Positions 30,905-40,765 of a stretch of DNA of 64,000 nt are shown here, piece by piece (within the stretch, counting starts at the first letter, position 1; every line of letters starts with the position of its first letter). The stretch spans positions 1-64,000 of the forward strand of contig NZ_JAPWKB010000004.1 of assembly GCF_028283785.1 (NCBI RefSeq), given 5' to 3'. Made by a program: the position numbers and the translations under genes. The notes under the pieces are model-generated. The model saw only the letters and a list, made by a program, of their open reading frames with translations, did no database searches and had not been told where the DNA came from. This DNA comes from Paraburkholderia sp. (GTDB taxonomy: Bacteria; Pseudomonadota; Gammaproteobacteria; Burkholderiales; Burkholderiaceae).

Positions 30905-31964
30905 CCGCCGCAGCAGGTGCGCCGACGGCGACTTCCGCCATTGCGTTCACGCCCAGCGATTCGCGGATGCGGTTTTCGATGTCACGTGCAATGTCCGGGT
31001 TCTCACGCAGGAACTCACGCGCGTTGTCTTTACCTTGACCAATGCGTTCGCCGTTGTAGCTGTACCAGGCGCCCGCCTTGTCGACGATCTTGGCTTGCAC
31101 GCCGAGGTCGATCACCTCACCCTGACGCGAAATACCTTCGCCGTACAGGATGTCGAAGATCGCTTCGCGGAACGGTGGCGCCACCTTGTTCTTCACGACC
31201 TTCACGCGCGTTTCGTTGCCGATCACTTCGTCGTTCTTCTTGATCGAACCGATACGGCGGATGTCCAGACGCACGGATGCGTAGAACTTCAGCGCGTTAC
31301 CGCCGGTGGTGGTTTCCGGATTGCCGAACATCACGCCGATCTTCATACGGATCTGGTTGATGAAGATCACCAGGCAGTTCGTACGTTTGATCGTGCCCGT
31401 CAGCTTACGCAGCGCCTGCGACATCAGACGCGCTTGCAGACCCGGCAGCGAGTCGCCCATTTCGCCTTCGATTTCGGCCTTCGGCACGAGTGCCGCAACC
31501 GAGTCGATCACGATCATGTCGATCGAGCCCGAGCGCACCAGCGCATCGGCGATTTCCAGTGCCTGTTCGCCCGTATCCGGCTGCGAAACCAGCAACTCGT
31601 TCACGTTGACGCCGAGCTTGCGCGCGTACTGGATGTCCAGCGCGTGTTCCGCGTCGATAAACGCTGCGGTGCCGCCCAGCTTTTGCATTTCTGCGACGAC
31701 TTGCAGCGTCAGCGTGGTTTTACCCGACGATTCCGGTCCGTAGATTTCGACCACGCGACCACGCGGCAAGCCGCCGACGCCCAGTGCGATGTCCAGGCCC
31801 AGCGAACCGGTGGAGACGACCTGAATGTCTTCAACCGCCTCACCTGCGCCGAGCCGCATGACCGACCCTTTGCCGAACTGTTTTTCGATCTGCGCGAGCG
31901 CGGCGGCGAGCGCCTTGCTCTTCTCAGCAGTCAGTCCAGCCGAGCCTTTCTTGCTATCTTCCAT
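30885..31964 (-). CDS. recA: Recombinase RecA
   Basis: DNA-dependent ATPase that drives homologous recombination and LexA self-cleavage. The Walker [10 protein letters not shown], the [14 protein letters not shown] Walker B ([15 protein letters not shown]) and the L2 region [14 protein letters not shown] are present, with an acidic C-terminus ending EDEE. 359 residues from the ATG at 31964; the frame's extra 36 codons upstream contain the promoter and LexA box. recX overlaps its 3' end. Confidence 0.98.
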   Translation of the reverse strand: MEDSKKGSAGLTAEKSKALAAALAQIEKQFGKGSVMRLGAGEAVEDIQVVSTGSLGLDIALGVGGLPRGRVVEIYGPESSGKTTLTLQVVAEMQKLGGTAAFIDAEHALDIQYARKLGVNVNELLVSQPDTGEQALEIADALVRSGSIDMIVIDSVAALVPKAEIEGEMGDSLPGLQARLMSQALRKLTGTIKRTNCLVIFINQIRMKIGVMFGNPETTTGGNALKFYASVRLDIRRIGSIKKNDEVIGNETRVKVVKNKVAPPFREAIFDILYGEGISRQGEVIDLGVQAKIVDKAGAWYSYNGERIGQGKDNAREFLRENPDIARDIENRIRESLGVNAMAEVAVGAPAAADAEDEE

Positions 31965-32044
31965 GAATCGTCCTTTGCTATGATGAACGGCGTCTGAGGC
32001 AGGTGTGCAGCCCATCAGTACGGACAACACACGGAACGCAGACA

Positions 32045-32060
32045 CTGTATAAAAAAACAG
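32045..32060. promoter_or_regulatory. LexA (SOS) box upstream of recA
   Basis: CTGT-N8-ACAG with an A/T-only centre and pairing flanking bases (CA...TG), matching the consensus for LexA in many proteobacteria. It is centred about 88 bases upstream of the recA start, in the divergent region shared with the two-component system. A TTGCCA hexamer on the minus strand lies just upstream, so the box overlaps the likely recA promoter. Confidence 0.85.
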
Positions 32061-32162
32061 TGGTTTTGGCAAGCGTATTCAAGCCAAACCACTCAGAATA
32101 TTTATTGGAGACCGCTGCGCGCCGGGCAATATCCAGCGCCGGCACCGTCGGGCTGACGCACC

Positions 32163-32918
32163 ATGCGAATTCTCATTGCCGAAGACGACAGCATACTCGC
32201 GGACGGTCTGGTCCGATCACTCCGCCAATCGGCCTACGCCGTCGATCACGTCAAGAGCGGCGTGGAAGCCGACACCGCGCTGTCGATGCAAACTTTCGAT
32301 CTTCTGATCCTCGATCTCGGCCTGCCGCGCATGTCCGGGCTCGAAGTGCTGCGTCGCCTGCGCGCCCGCAATTCGACGCTTCCCGTGCTGATCCTGACGG
32401 CCGCCGACAGCGTCGACGAGCGCGTCAAAGGCCTCGATCTCGGCGCCGACGACTACATGGCGAAACCGTTCGCGCTGAACGAACTCGAGGCGCGCGTGCG
32501 CGCGTTGACGCGGCGCGGCGCGGGCGGCGGCCCGACGGTGATGCGGCACGGCTCGCTGTCGTTCGATCAGGTTGGGCGGATCGCGTGCGTCAACGAGCAG
32601 GTGATCGATCTGTCGGCGCGCGAACTCGGTTTGCTGGAAGTGCTTCTGCAGCGGATCGGACGGCTGGTGTCGAAGGAACAGCTGGTCGACCATCTGTGCG
32701 AATGGGGCGAGGAAGTCAGCAACAACGCCATCGAGGTCTACGTGCACCGGCTGCGCAAGAAGATCGAACCGAGCGGCGTGCGGATCATTACCGTGCGCGG
32801 CCTCGGTTACTGCCTCGAAAAGGCCGCAAACGGCCCGCCCACGGCGCAATCGGCACAATCGACGCAAGCCGCAACCGGCGGCGCCGATCCGATGCCGGCG
32901 AGCCACCACTTCAAGTAA
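32163..32918 (+). CDS. OmpR/PhoB-family response regulator
   Basis: Receiver domain with the acidic pair in AEDDS, phosphoacceptor D51 (LILDLGLPRMSG), T79 and K101, followed by a winged-helix DNA-binding domain (SARELGLLEVLL through VRGLGYCLEK). 251 residues. A short Ala/Thr-rich tail follows the wing. It is 6 bases from the histidine kinase gene and pairs with it. The signal is unknown; the arrangement resembles TctD/TctE and QseB/QseC systems. Confidence 0.93.
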   Translation: MRILIAEDDSILADGLVRSLRQSAYAVDHVKSGVEADTALSMQTFDLLILDLGLPRMSGLEVLRRLRARNSTLPVLILTAADSVDERVKGLDLGADDYMAKPFALNELEARVRALTRRGAGGGPTVMRHGSLSFDQVGRIACVNEQVIDLSARELGLLEVLLQRIGRLVSKEQLVDHLCEWGEEVSNNAIEVYVHRLRKKIEPSGVRIITVRGLGYCLEKAANGPPTAQSAQSTQAATGGADPMPASHHFK

Positions 32919-32924
32919 GCCGCC

Positions 32925-34466
32925 ATGTCCGCTCGCGCAGACCGCGCCACCGCGCCCGCGGCGGACCTCGACGACGCGAGCCGCGACGCCCGCTACGCCA
33001 ATCCGTTCACGCCGCCCGACGAAACCGAAGCCGCCGCCGAAGCCCGTCCGCGCTCGCTGTTCGGCGAAATTCTCGACTGGATGCTCGCGCCGCTCCTGTT
33101 GCTGTGGCCGATGAGCATCGCCGTCACGTATCTGGTGGCGAAGTCGATTGCGAACGGGCCGTTCGACCGCGCGCTCGAAACCGACGCCTACGTGCTCGCG
33201 CGGCAAATTCATCCGGCGAACGGCATCGCGGAACTGTCCTTGCCCGATTCGACCCGCGATTTCCTGCGCGCCGACAACGTGGACAGCGTGTTCTATCAGG
33301 TGCTGGGCACGCGCGGCGAGCTGGTGGGCGGCGAGCGCGACATGCCGTTGCCGCACGAGGAAGACCGGCCGCCACCGGGTCTCGTCGAGTTTCGCGACGA
33401 CGTGCTGCGCGGCAACGACATCCGCGTCGCGTACACGACCGTCGAATTTCCGCAGACGCCCGGCGCGCAACCGGTGCTGGTGCAGGTCGGAGAGACGCTC
33501 GACAAGCGCAGCCAGCTTGCCAACGACATCATCAAAGGCGTGATCCTGCCGCAATTCGTGATCTTGCCGCTCGCCATCCTGCTCGTATGGTTCGGGCTGT
33601 CGCGCGGGCTGGCGCCGCTGCACGCGCTGCAGTCGCATATCCGCGCGCGTCGTCCGGACGATCTTTCGCCGCTCGAAGCGCGTCGCGCGCCGCCAGAAAT
33701 CGAGCCGCTGGTCACGTCGTTCAACGATCTGCTGACGCGTCTCGAACAGAACATGGAGTTGCAAAAGCGCTTTATCGCCGACGCCGCGCATCAGATGAAG
33801 ACGCCGCTGGCGGGCTTGCGCACGCAGGCGGAACTGGCGTTGCGGCAGGACGCGTCAGCCGAAGTGCATCGCTCGCTCGAACAGATTGCGACCAGTTCCG
33901 AGCACGCCGCGCGGCTCGTCACGCAATTGCTGGCGCTGGCGCGCGCGGAGAACCGGATGTCCGGCCAGATCTTCGCACCGCTCGATATCACCGACGTCGC
34001 GCGAAACGCGGTGCGCGACTGGGTTCAGGCCGCGCTCGCCAAACAGATGGACCTCGGCTACGAAGCGCCCGACGAAGCGATCAGCGTGAACGGCAACCTG
34101 GTGATGCTGCGCGAGATGTTGTCGAACCTGCTCGACAACGCGATCCGCTACACGCCCGCAGGCGGCCGCATCACCGTGCGGGTGCGGCACGATCCGGCCG
34201 CGCGCAGCGTGCATCTCGAAGTCGAAGATACCGGTCTGGGGATTCCCGTCGCCGAGCGGACCCGCGTGGTCGAGCGCTTCTACCGGATTCTCGGACGCGA
34301 AGGCGACGGCAGCGGACTCGGCCTCGCGATCGTCCGCGAAATCGCGACGATGCACGGCGGCACCCTCACCCTCGACGACAACGTCTACCAGTCCGAACCG
34401 CGCCTGGCCGGCACGCTGGTGCGCGTCAGTCTGGACACGCTGGAAACGGGGCGGGACTTACCCTAA
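32925..34466 (+). CDS. Sensor histidine kinase
   Basis: Inner-membrane kinase with two membrane helices (residues 52-72 and 205-225) flanking a periplasmic domain of about 130 residues, then a HisKA domain with phosphorylated H289 in DAAHQMKTPLAG. The ATP-binding N box LLDNAIRY and the VEDTGLGIP and GSGLGLAIV glycine boxes follow. 513 residues. Partner of the preceding regulator. The ligand cannot be inferred from the sequence; the MHS transporter downstream is a possible clue. Confidence 0.92.
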   Translation: MSARADRATAPAADLDDASRDARYANPFTPPDETEAAAEARPRSLFGEILDWMLAPLLLLWPMSIAVTYLVAKSIANGPFDRALETDAYVLARQIHPANGIAELSLPDSTRDFLRADNVDSVFYQVLGTRGELVGGERDMPLPHEEDRPPPGLVEFRDDVLRGNDIRVAYTTVEFPQTPGAQPVLVQVGETLDKRSQLANDIIKGVILPQFVILPLAILLVWFGLSRGLAPLHALQSHIRARRPDDLSPLEARRAPPEIEPLVTSFNDLLTRLEQNMELQKRFIADAAHQMKTPLAGLRTQAELALRQDASAEVHRSLEQIATSSEHAARLVTQLLALARAENRMSGQIFAPLDITDVARNAVRDWVQAALAKQMDLGYEAPDEAISVNGNLVMLREMLSNLLDNAIRYTPAGGRITVRVRHDPAARSVHLEVEDTGLGIPVAERTRVVERFYRILGREGDGSGLGLAIVREIATMHGGTLTLDDNVYQSEPRLAGTLVRVSLDTLETGRDLP

Positions 34467-34694
34467 GCGTCAGTTTCGCGCCACGGCGCGATGTGCTCAC
34501 AATCAACAAAATACATACAACTAGAACGAAAAAGGTCGCATGAAGACCGAAGATATAAAATCACGTTCTTTTTGAGACCCGTGAAAACCCGCCCCTGCCA
34601 CGTCAGTACGCCGTAAGTTTCCGCTCCAATAATGCGCTCACGGGACTGCCTCTCCGGGCTGACCGCGTGCATAAATCAATATGGGAGACTTCAT

Positions 34695-36353
34695 ATGGCT
34701 ACCGTTGGCGGGCAAATCTCGCACGTGCCGATGACGAGCGCAGAGAAACGGGTGATCTTCGCGTCGTCGCTGGGCACAGTGTTCGAGTGGTACGACTTTT
34801 ATCTGGCCGGCTCGCTCGCGGCCTTCATCAGCAAGAGCTTCTTCTCCGGCGTCAATCCGACCGCTGCGTTCATCTTCACGTTGCTCAGCTTCGCGGCGGG
34901 TTTCGCGGTGCGTCCGTTCGGCGCGATCGTGTTCGGGCGGCTCGGCGATATGGTCGGGCGCAAGTACACGTTCCTCGTCACGATCGTGATCATGGGTCTG
35001 TCGACGTTTCTGGTCGGCTTTCTGCCGGGCTATGCGTCGATCGGGATCGCGGCGCCGGTGATCTTTATCGCGATGCGGCTGCTGCAAGGTCTCGCGCTCG
35101 GCGGCGAATACGGCGGCGCGGCAACCTACGTCGCGGAACACGCGCCGGCCGGCCGACGCGGCTTCTGGACCGCATGGATCCAGACCACGGCCACGCTCGG
35201 TCTGTTCCTGTCGCTGCTGGTGATTCTCGGCGTGCGCACGATCATGGGCGAAGACGCGTTCGGCGCATGGGGCTGGCGCATTCCGTTTATCGCGTCGATC
35301 CTGCTGCTGGCCGTGTCGGTTTGGATTCGGCTGCAACTGCATGAATCGCCGGTGTTCGAGCGCATCAAGGCCGAGGGCAAGACGTCGAAAGCGCCGCTGT
35401 CCGAAGCGTTCGGTCAATGGAAGAACCTGAAGGTGGTGATTCTCGCGCTGATCGGGCTAACGGCGGGTCAGGCCGTGGTCTGGTACACGGGCCAGTTCTA
35501 CACGCTGTTCTTCCTGACGCAGACGCTGAAGGTCGACGGCACGAGCGCCAATATCCTGATCGCGATCGCGCTGCTGATCGGCACGCCGTTCTTCCTGTTC
35601 TTCGGCTCGCTGTCGGACCGGATCGGTCGTAAGCCGATCATCATGGCGGGCTTGCTGATCGCCGCGTGCACGTACTTCCCGCTGTTCAAGGCGCTAGCGC
35701 ATTACACGAATCCGGCGCTGGAAATGGCTACGCAAAAGTCGCCGATCGTCGTCATTGCCAATCCGGACGAGTGCTCGTTCCAGTTCAATCCGGTCGGCAC
35801 GGCGAAATTCACGTCGTCATGCGATGTCGCGAAGAGCGCGCTGTCGAAATCCGGTCTGAATTACGAGAACGTTGCCGCGCCTGCAGGGACGCTCGCGCAG
35901 ATCAAGGTCGGCGACACGGTGATCAACACCTATGACGGCAAGGCCGCCGACGCGAAGGATCAGGGCAAGACCTTCGACAAGACGCTCAGCTCGACGCTGA
36001 AAGCCGCCGGCTACCCGCCGAAGGCCGATCCTGGGCAGATCAACTGGCCGATGAGCGTGGTGATCCTGACGATCCTGGTGATCTACGTGACGATGGTGTA
36101 CGGGCCGATCGCGGCGATGCTGGTGGAGATGTTCCCGACGCGGATCCGCTATACGTCGATGTCGCTGCCGTATCACATCGGCAATGGCTGGTTCGGCGGA
36201 TTTCTGCCCGCGACGGCATTCGCGATCGTCGCGGCGAAGGGGAATATTTACTCCGGGCTGTGGTATCCGATCGTTATCGCGCTGATCACGTTCGTGATCG
36301 GGATGCTGTTTGTCCGCGAGACCAAAGACTCGGATATCTACGCGAAGGATTGA
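34695..36353 (+). CDS. MHS-family MFS transporter (metabolite:H+ symporter) with a large insertion
   Basis: The start RVIFASSLGTVFEWYDFYLAG and the FGRLGDMVGRKY loop identify the metabolite:H+ symporter family (relatives: ProP, KgtP, ShiA). Twelve helices are expected. Length is 552 residues against about 430-450 for most relatives. The excess is a polar stretch of roughly 100 residues (nt 35710-36050) with cysteines in DECSF and SSCDV, between late helices on the side expected to face the periplasm. The ATG at 34695 follows GGGAG. Substrate is likely an organic acid, by family only. Confidence 0.88.
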   Translation: MATVGGQISHVPMTSAEKRVIFASSLGTVFEWYDFYLAGSLAAFISKSFFSGVNPTAAFIFTLLSFAAGFAVRPFGAIVFGRLGDMVGRKYTFLVTIVIMGLSTFLVGFLPGYASIGIAAPVIFIAMRLLQGLALGGEYGGAATYVAEHAPAGRRGFWTAWIQTTATLGLFLSLLVILGVRTIMGEDAFGAWGWRIPFIASILLLAVSVWIRLQLHESPVFERIKAEGKTSKAPLSEAFGQWKNLKVVILALIGLTAGQAVVWYTGQFYTLFFLTQTLKVDGTSANILIAIALLIGTPFFLFFGSLSDRIGRKPIIMAGLLIAACTYFPLFKALAHYTNPALEMATQKSPIVVIANPDECSFQFNPVGTAKFTSSCDVAKSALSKSGLNYENVAAPAGTLAQIKVGDTVINTYDGKAADAKDQGKTFDKTLSSTLKAAGYPPKADPGQINWPMSVVILTILVIYVTMVYGPIAAMLVEMFPTRIRYTSMSLPYHIGNGWFGGFLPATAFAIVAAKGNIYSGLWYPIVIALITFVIGMLFVRETKDSDIYAKD

Positions 36354-36493
36354 TGTATCGAGGTTTCCGGCGGTGATCGTGGCGACATGCCGGCGGCTGG
36401 CCGGACCGGCTGTCGCCTTATATACAGATAGCTCGAAAATCTCGCGGATAGGGGTTGACAGCCAGGGTCCGCATCTTCATAATCTTTTTCTTC

Positions 36494-36570
<77 letters not shown>

Positions 36571-36580
36571 GTCGTAAGAA

Positions 36581-36616
36581 AAACCCGCTGCTTCGAAAGA
36601 AGCAGCGGGTTTTTTG
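36581..36616 (+). terminator. Terminator after the tRNA gene
   Basis: A 13-bp perfect stem (AAACCCGCTGCTTC/GAAGCAGCGGGTTT) with a GAAA loop, followed by TTTTTTGTTTT. Confidence 0.92.
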
Positions 36617-36639
36617 TTTTACAACAGCACACGCACGTC

Positions 36640-36668
36640 AAAGCCCGCTTTCGCGGGCTTTGTTGTTT
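36640..36668. terminator. Second hairpin between the tRNA and the chemoreceptor gene
   Basis: The stem AAAGCCCGC/GCGGGCTTT around TTTC is followed by TGTTGTTT. It can back up tRNA termination and stop the convergent chemoreceptor transcript. Confidence 0.7.
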
Positions 36669-36710
36669 CCGGCTAGCGCAATTCACTCGAACGCGAACCT
36701 GAAAGCCGCG

Positions 36711-38282
36711 TCACGCCGTCACTTTGAAAAACGCCACCGCGCGATTCAACTGCTGCCCCTGATCCTCCAGGGACTGCGAAGCCGCCGCCGCTTCTTCGAC
36801 CAGCGCCGCGTTCTGCTGCGTAACCTTGTCCATCTGGTTGATCGCGTGATTGACCTGCTCGATCCCGCGACTCTGCTCGCCCGACGCCGCCGCGATCTCG
36901 CCCATGATGTCCGTCACCCGCGCGACTGCCTGCGTGACTTCGTTCATCGTGTTGCCCGCATCGCGCGCCAGCGTCGAGCCATCCTGAATCCGCTCGACCG
37001 ACGCGCCGATCAGATCCTTGATCTCCTTCGCCGCGCTCGACGAACGTTGCGCGAGATTGCGCACTTCACTGGCGACGACCGCGAAGCCACGGCCTTCCTT
37101 GCCCGCGCGCGCCGCTTCGACGGCCGCGTTCAGCGCCAGGATATTCGTCTGGAACGCGATTCCCTCGATCATCCCGGTGATCTCCGCGATCTTCGTCGAG
37201 CTTTCGCTGATCGCGTCCATCGTCGAGACGACTTTGCCGACCACTTCGCTGCCCTTATGCGCGACATCGGATGCCGTCGCCGACAACGCGCTCGCCTGCT
37301 GCGCGTTCTCCGCGTTGTGCTTCACGGTCGCGGTCAGTTGCTCCATGCTCGACGCGGTTTCTTCCAGCGATGCCGCCTGCTCCTCCGTCCGCGCCGACAG
37401 ATCGAGATTGCCCGCGGCAATCTGGCTCGATCCGGCCGCAATATGGTTCGCCGCCGAATGCACCTCGCCGATCAATCGCACGAGGCTTTCCTGCATCACG
37501 CCCATCGATGCGAGCACGCTTCCGGCCGGCGCCTGCTTCGCGCCATCGACGGCACGCAGATCGCCCGACGCGACACGCTTCGTCACGTCGCTCAGCGCGC
37601 CCGGCTCCGCGCCCAACGCGCGCGTCAGACCACGGGTGATCGCTGCGCCCGCGGCAAGCGCGGCTGCCAGCGCAATTGCGCAGATCCCGATCAGCAGATT
37701 GCGCTGGTTCGCTGCGCGCTGCTCTGCATCGCGAATCATCCGGTCGGACTGGTCTTTCGTGTAGTTCGCGTAGTCGTTGGTGGCCTTGATCAGCGCGGCC
37801 AGCAACGGGCGGCACTCGTCGTTGATCTTCGCGACGGCCGCGTCGCGCTGGTTGTCCGTCGCGAGCTGAACGATGCCTTCGGCGACCGGCGAATACAGCG
37901 CTTCGACACGATTGATTTCGGCGACCAGCGCGCGCGCCTGATCGGTGGTGTCGGCGGCGGCTTGCGTCAGGTCGTTCAGCTTCCGGACCCGTGCGGTCAC
38001 GTCCTGCTGCGCCTGCGCTTCCGCGGCTTTCTCGACGGCGAAGTCTTCGGGACGCGTCGCGAGCGCCATATTGCGTGCGGCGATCGCTCGACGATCGACC
38101 GCCGTGCGCACACGTGACGCCACTTCGGCGCGCGCGCTGATGCCGGTCACGTAGTTGGAAAATTGCTGGTTTTCGTCGTTCAGCGATTTGACGCCGAGTC
38201 CCGACACGATCAGAACGATGGCGGCAAGCCCGCCGAAACCGGTCGTCAGTTTTGCCTTGACGGACCATTGGCTGCGATTCAT
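36711..38282 (-). CDS. Methyl-accepting chemotaxis protein
   Basis: Chemoreceptor with an N-terminal membrane helix (about 12-30), a helical four-helix-bundle periplasmic domain, a second membrane helix (about 192-210), a HAMP-like segment and a long cytoplasmic coiled coil. The signalling hairpin tip [25 protein letters not shown] region (here in two parts, [14 protein letters not shown] then [14 protein letters not shown]) is clear. It ends FFKVTA with no NWETF-type CheR tether. 523 residues. No che genes nearby; ligand unknown. Confidence 0.93.
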   Translation of the reverse strand: MNRSQWSVKAKLTTGFGGLAAIVLIVSGLGVKSLNDENQQFSNYVTGISARAEVASRVRTAVDRRAIAARNMALATRPEDFAVEKAAEAQAQQDVTARVRKLNDLTQAAADTTDQARALVAEINRVEALYSPVAEGIVQLATDNQRDAAVAKINDECRPLLAALIKATNDYANYTKDQSDRMIRDAEQRAANQRNLLIGICAIALAAALAAGAAITRGLTRALGAEPGALSDVTKRVASGDLRAVDGAKQAPAGSVLASMGVMQESLVRLIGEVHSAANHIAAGSSQIAAGNLDLSARTEEQAASLEETASSMEQLTATVKHNAENAQQASALSATASDVAHKGSEVVGKVVSTMDAISESSTKIAEITGMIEGIAFQTNILALNAAVEAARAGKEGRGFAVVASEVRNLAQRSSSAAKEIKDLIGASVERIQDGSTLARDAGNTMNEVTQAVARVTDIMGEIAAASGEQSRGIEQVNHAINQMDKVTQQNAALVEEAAAASQSLEDQGQQLNRAVAFFKVTA

Positions 38283-38633
38283 GGTGTTCCCCGAGGACGG
38301 CTGAGTAAATCGAAAAAAAGGGCCGTCCGTCCACTTCTCTCGTCCGATGCCAGTTTGTTACGGCACCTTGCACGAGACGCGATGCTCTACTCCGCTGCGC
38401 ACCACTTGTCCATGCAAATTTAATTATCACGCGCGAAATTTTCGTGCGCGTATTTGCATAGACATCCTGGGGATAATTTTTGCGGATTTACGACACATCG
38501 ACGGCGAATCGTCGCGCGCAAACGTTGACGATTCAGCCCTTGAAAATCGACGCACTATTTGACTTTTAGTTGTGCATTCGACGCGTCACATCGCGATTCC
38601 GATTCGCGCACTTCGCCGTCCAGCCAGCGCCGC
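38283..38633. other. AT-rich intergenic region upstream of the chemoreceptor
   Basis: About 350 bases with no supported gene. It must hold the chemoreceptor promoter (minus strand) and the marR 3' end. A bulged hairpin (ACGCGC...GCGCGT) lies at about 38431-38455, in a more AT-rich part than the surroundings. Confidence 0.4.
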
Positions 38634-39080
38634 TCAATCGCTGTCGACGATCCGGCTGAGATTGCCGCGCACGCGTTGCAACAGCGCGATCAGCTGCTTG
38701 ACTTCGTCGTCGCTGAAACCGTCGAGCCCTTCGGCCGCGACCTGATCGCCCACCTTGCGCGCGTTGTCGAGCGAGCCTTCGGCTTTCGGCGTCAGATGCA
38801 CCATCCGTTCACGGCGATCCTGCGGATTCGCGACACGTTCGATCCATCCCGCCTCTTCCATCCGGTCGAGCAGACGGCCGGCCGAAATCGGCGCGACGTC
38901 GAGCAGGTCGGCGAGCCGGGCCTGATTCACGTCGCCGTAATGCGACAGGTACGCGAGCACCCGACACTGCGCGCGCGTGAGATCGAGCGACGACCTGGCG
39001 TAGTCGTCGAAGCGTTTTGCGCAGAGGCGGCCCACATCGGAGATCAAGAAGCCGAAGCGCTCTTCTACAGGGGTTTTCAT
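38634..39080 (-). CDS. MarR-family transcriptional regulator
   Basis: Winged-helix dimeric repressor of 148 residues: TRAQCRVLAYLSHYG, recognition helix region LADLLDVAPISAGRLLDRMEEAGWI, and the wing NPQDRRERMVHLT. It is divergent from an EmrB-type pump with only 123 bases between, and inverted repeats lie in that gap, so it most likely represses the pump and itself and is released by a small aromatic or lipophilic compound. Confidence 0.92.
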   Translation of the reverse strand: MKTPVEERFGFLISDVGRLCAKRFDDYARSSLDLTRAQCRVLAYLSHYGDVNQARLADLLDVAPISAGRLLDRMEEAGWIERVANPQDRRERMVHLTPKAEGSLDNARKVGDQVAAEGLDGFSDDEVKQLIALLQRVRGNLSRIVDSD

Positions 39081-39150
39081 GCGGCGATTATACGAAAGCC
39101 CATCGCAAGACAGGGGTGTCGCGGTCTACGGTGTGTTACCGATTCCCATG

Positions 39151-39186
39151 ATAGTAAGCGCTCTATACAATAAGCATGCTTACTAT
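39151..39186. promoter_or_regulatory. Inverted-repeat operator between marR and emrB
   Basis: ATAGTAAGC at 39151-39159 and its exact complement GCTTACTAT at 39178-39186, with a nested perfect palindrome TAAGCATGCTTA at 39171-39182. The region is AT-rich compared with its surroundings and lies where both promoters must be. Probable binding site of the adjacent MarR protein. Confidence 0.65.
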
Positions 39187-39203
39187 TTTTGCGACCCGCG
39201 CCC

Positions 39204-40742
39204 ATGTCATCCGATTCGACGTCCGACACTGCCGCCAAACCGCTCAACAGACCGATGCTGACGGTGGCGATCATGCTCGCCACGCTGATGCAAACGCTCG
39301 ACAGCACCATCGCCAACGTCGCGCTGCCGCATATGCAGGGCGCGTTGTCGGCGTCGCAGGACGAGATCACGTGGGTACTGACGTCGTACATCGTCGCCGC
39401 GGCAATCGCGACGCCGCTGACCGGCTGGCTGTCCGACCGGCTGAGCATCAAGCGTCTGCTGGTGGTGGCGATCACCGGTTTCACGGTGGCGTCGGCATTG
39501 TGCGGGCTCGCCGAAACGCTGACGCAGATCGTCGGCGCGCGGCTGTTGCAGGGCATTTTCGGGGCGTCGCTGGTGCCGCTGTCGCAATCCATCCTGCTCG
39601 ACGTGAATCCGCGCGAGAAGCAAGGCCAGGCCATGGCGGTCTGGGGCATGGGCGTGATGGTCGGGCCGATTCTCGGGCCGACGCTCGGCGGCTGGCTCAC
39701 CGACAGCTACAACTGGCGCTGGGTGTTCTTCATCAATCTGCCGATCGGCGCGTTTGCGCTGTTCGGCGTGCTGACCTTCCTGCCGTCGAAAGAACCGCGT
39801 CACGACGTCAAGTTCGACGCGTTCGGCTTCGCGACGCTGGGTCTCGCGATCGGCGCGCTCCAGGCGATGCTCGACCGGGGCGAGCAGCTCGACTGGTTCG
39901 GCTCGAAGGAAATCGTCACCGAGGCGATCGTCGCGGCGCTCGCCTTCGCGTTTTTCCTTGTCCATACAGCCACGGTCGGCGAGCGCTCGTTCTTCAAGTA
40001 CAAGCTGCTCAAAGACCGCAACTTCGCCACCGGAACGTTCTTTATCTTCGTGATCGGCGCGGTGATGTACGCGACCCGCGCACTGTTGCCGCCCATGCTG
40101 CAAAACCTGATGAACTATCCGGTCGCCACCACCGGCCTCGTCACCGCGCCGAGCGGCGCAGGCACGATGCTCGCCATGCTGGTCGCCGGACGTCTGCTCA
40201 AGCGCTTCGACGCGCGGCTGCTACTGCTGTGCGGCTTCCTGATTTCGGCGTTCGCGTTGTGGCAGATGATGCAGTACACGATCGTGCTGTCGGCGTCGGA
40301 CATCGTGTGGCCGGGCGTGATTCAAGGGTTCGGGCTCGGTCTGGTATTCGTGCCGCTGAGCGCGTTGACCTTCTCGACGCTGACGCCGCAACTGCGCGCG
40401 GACGGCACCGCGACCTATAGCCTGATGCGCAATATCGGCAGCAGTATCGGCATTTCGATCGTTCAGACGCTGATGACGCGCAACACCCAGGTGTCGCATT
40501 CGGACCTTGCCGCGAACATTTCCGTTTTCAATCCGGCGATGCAATCGATGCTGAGCGGCGGTTCGATGCGCGATCTCGCCGCGCTCGACGTGTCGATCAC
40601 GCAACAGGCGGCGATGATCGCGTATCTGAACGACTTCAAGCTGATGTTCGTCGCGACCTTGCTGGTCGTGCCGCTGTTGCTCCTGATCCGGCCGAGCCGT
40701 CAGGCGCCGGCCGAATCCGTCGCGCACGCCGCTATGGACTGA
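39204..40742 (+). CDS. EmrB/QacA-type (DHA2) multidrug efflux MFS transporter
   Basis: Fourteen-helix drug:H+ antiporter. Helix 1 motif LMQTLDSTIANVALP, GWLSDRLSIKRLL (motif A) and the motif C region LGPTLGGWL are present. 512 residues from the ATG at 39204. The usual EmrA-like membrane fusion and TolC-like genes are absent on either side, unlike a full EmrAB-TolC operon; they may be encoded elsewhere. Expression is probably controlled by the divergent MarR. Confidence 0.92.
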   Translation: MSSDSTSDTAAKPLNRPMLTVAIMLATLMQTLDSTIANVALPHMQGALSASQDEITWVLTSYIVAAAIATPLTGWLSDRLSIKRLLVVAITGFTVASALCGLAETLTQIVGARLLQGIFGASLVPLSQSILLDVNPREKQGQAMAVWGMGVMVGPILGPTLGGWLTDSYNWRWVFFINLPIGAFALFGVLTFLPSKEPRHDVKFDAFGFATLGLAIGALQAMLDRGEQLDWFGSKEIVTEAIVAALAFAFFLVHTATVGERSFFKYKLLKDRNFATGTFFIFVIGAVMYATRALLPPMLQNLMNYPVATTGLVTAPSGAGTMLAMLVAGRLLKRFDARLLLLCGFLISAFALWQMMQYTIVLSASDIVWPGVIQGFGLGLVFVPLSALTFSTLTPQLRADGTATYSLMRNIGSSIGISIVQTLMTRNTQVSHSDLAANISVFNPAMQSMLSGGSMRDLAALDVSITQQAAMIAYLNDFKLMFVATLLVVPLLLLIRPSRQAPAESVAHAAMD

Positions 40743-40743
40743 C

Positions 40744-40764
40744 CGCGCGCGACGGGCGCGCGGC
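40744..40764. terminator. GC-rich hairpin between emrB and the GntR gene
   Basis: An 8-bp stem (CCGCGCGC/GCGCGCGG) fills the 23-base gap between two convergent genes. There is no T-run, so it is a weak or Rho-assisted stop at best. Confidence 0.45.
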
Positions 40765-40765
40765 T

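Noticed and set aside
32003..34543. 846-codon plus-strand frame across the two-component genes
   Set aside because: It overlaps both the response regulator and the histidine kinase in another frame and translates to Arg/Ala-rich sequence without domains.
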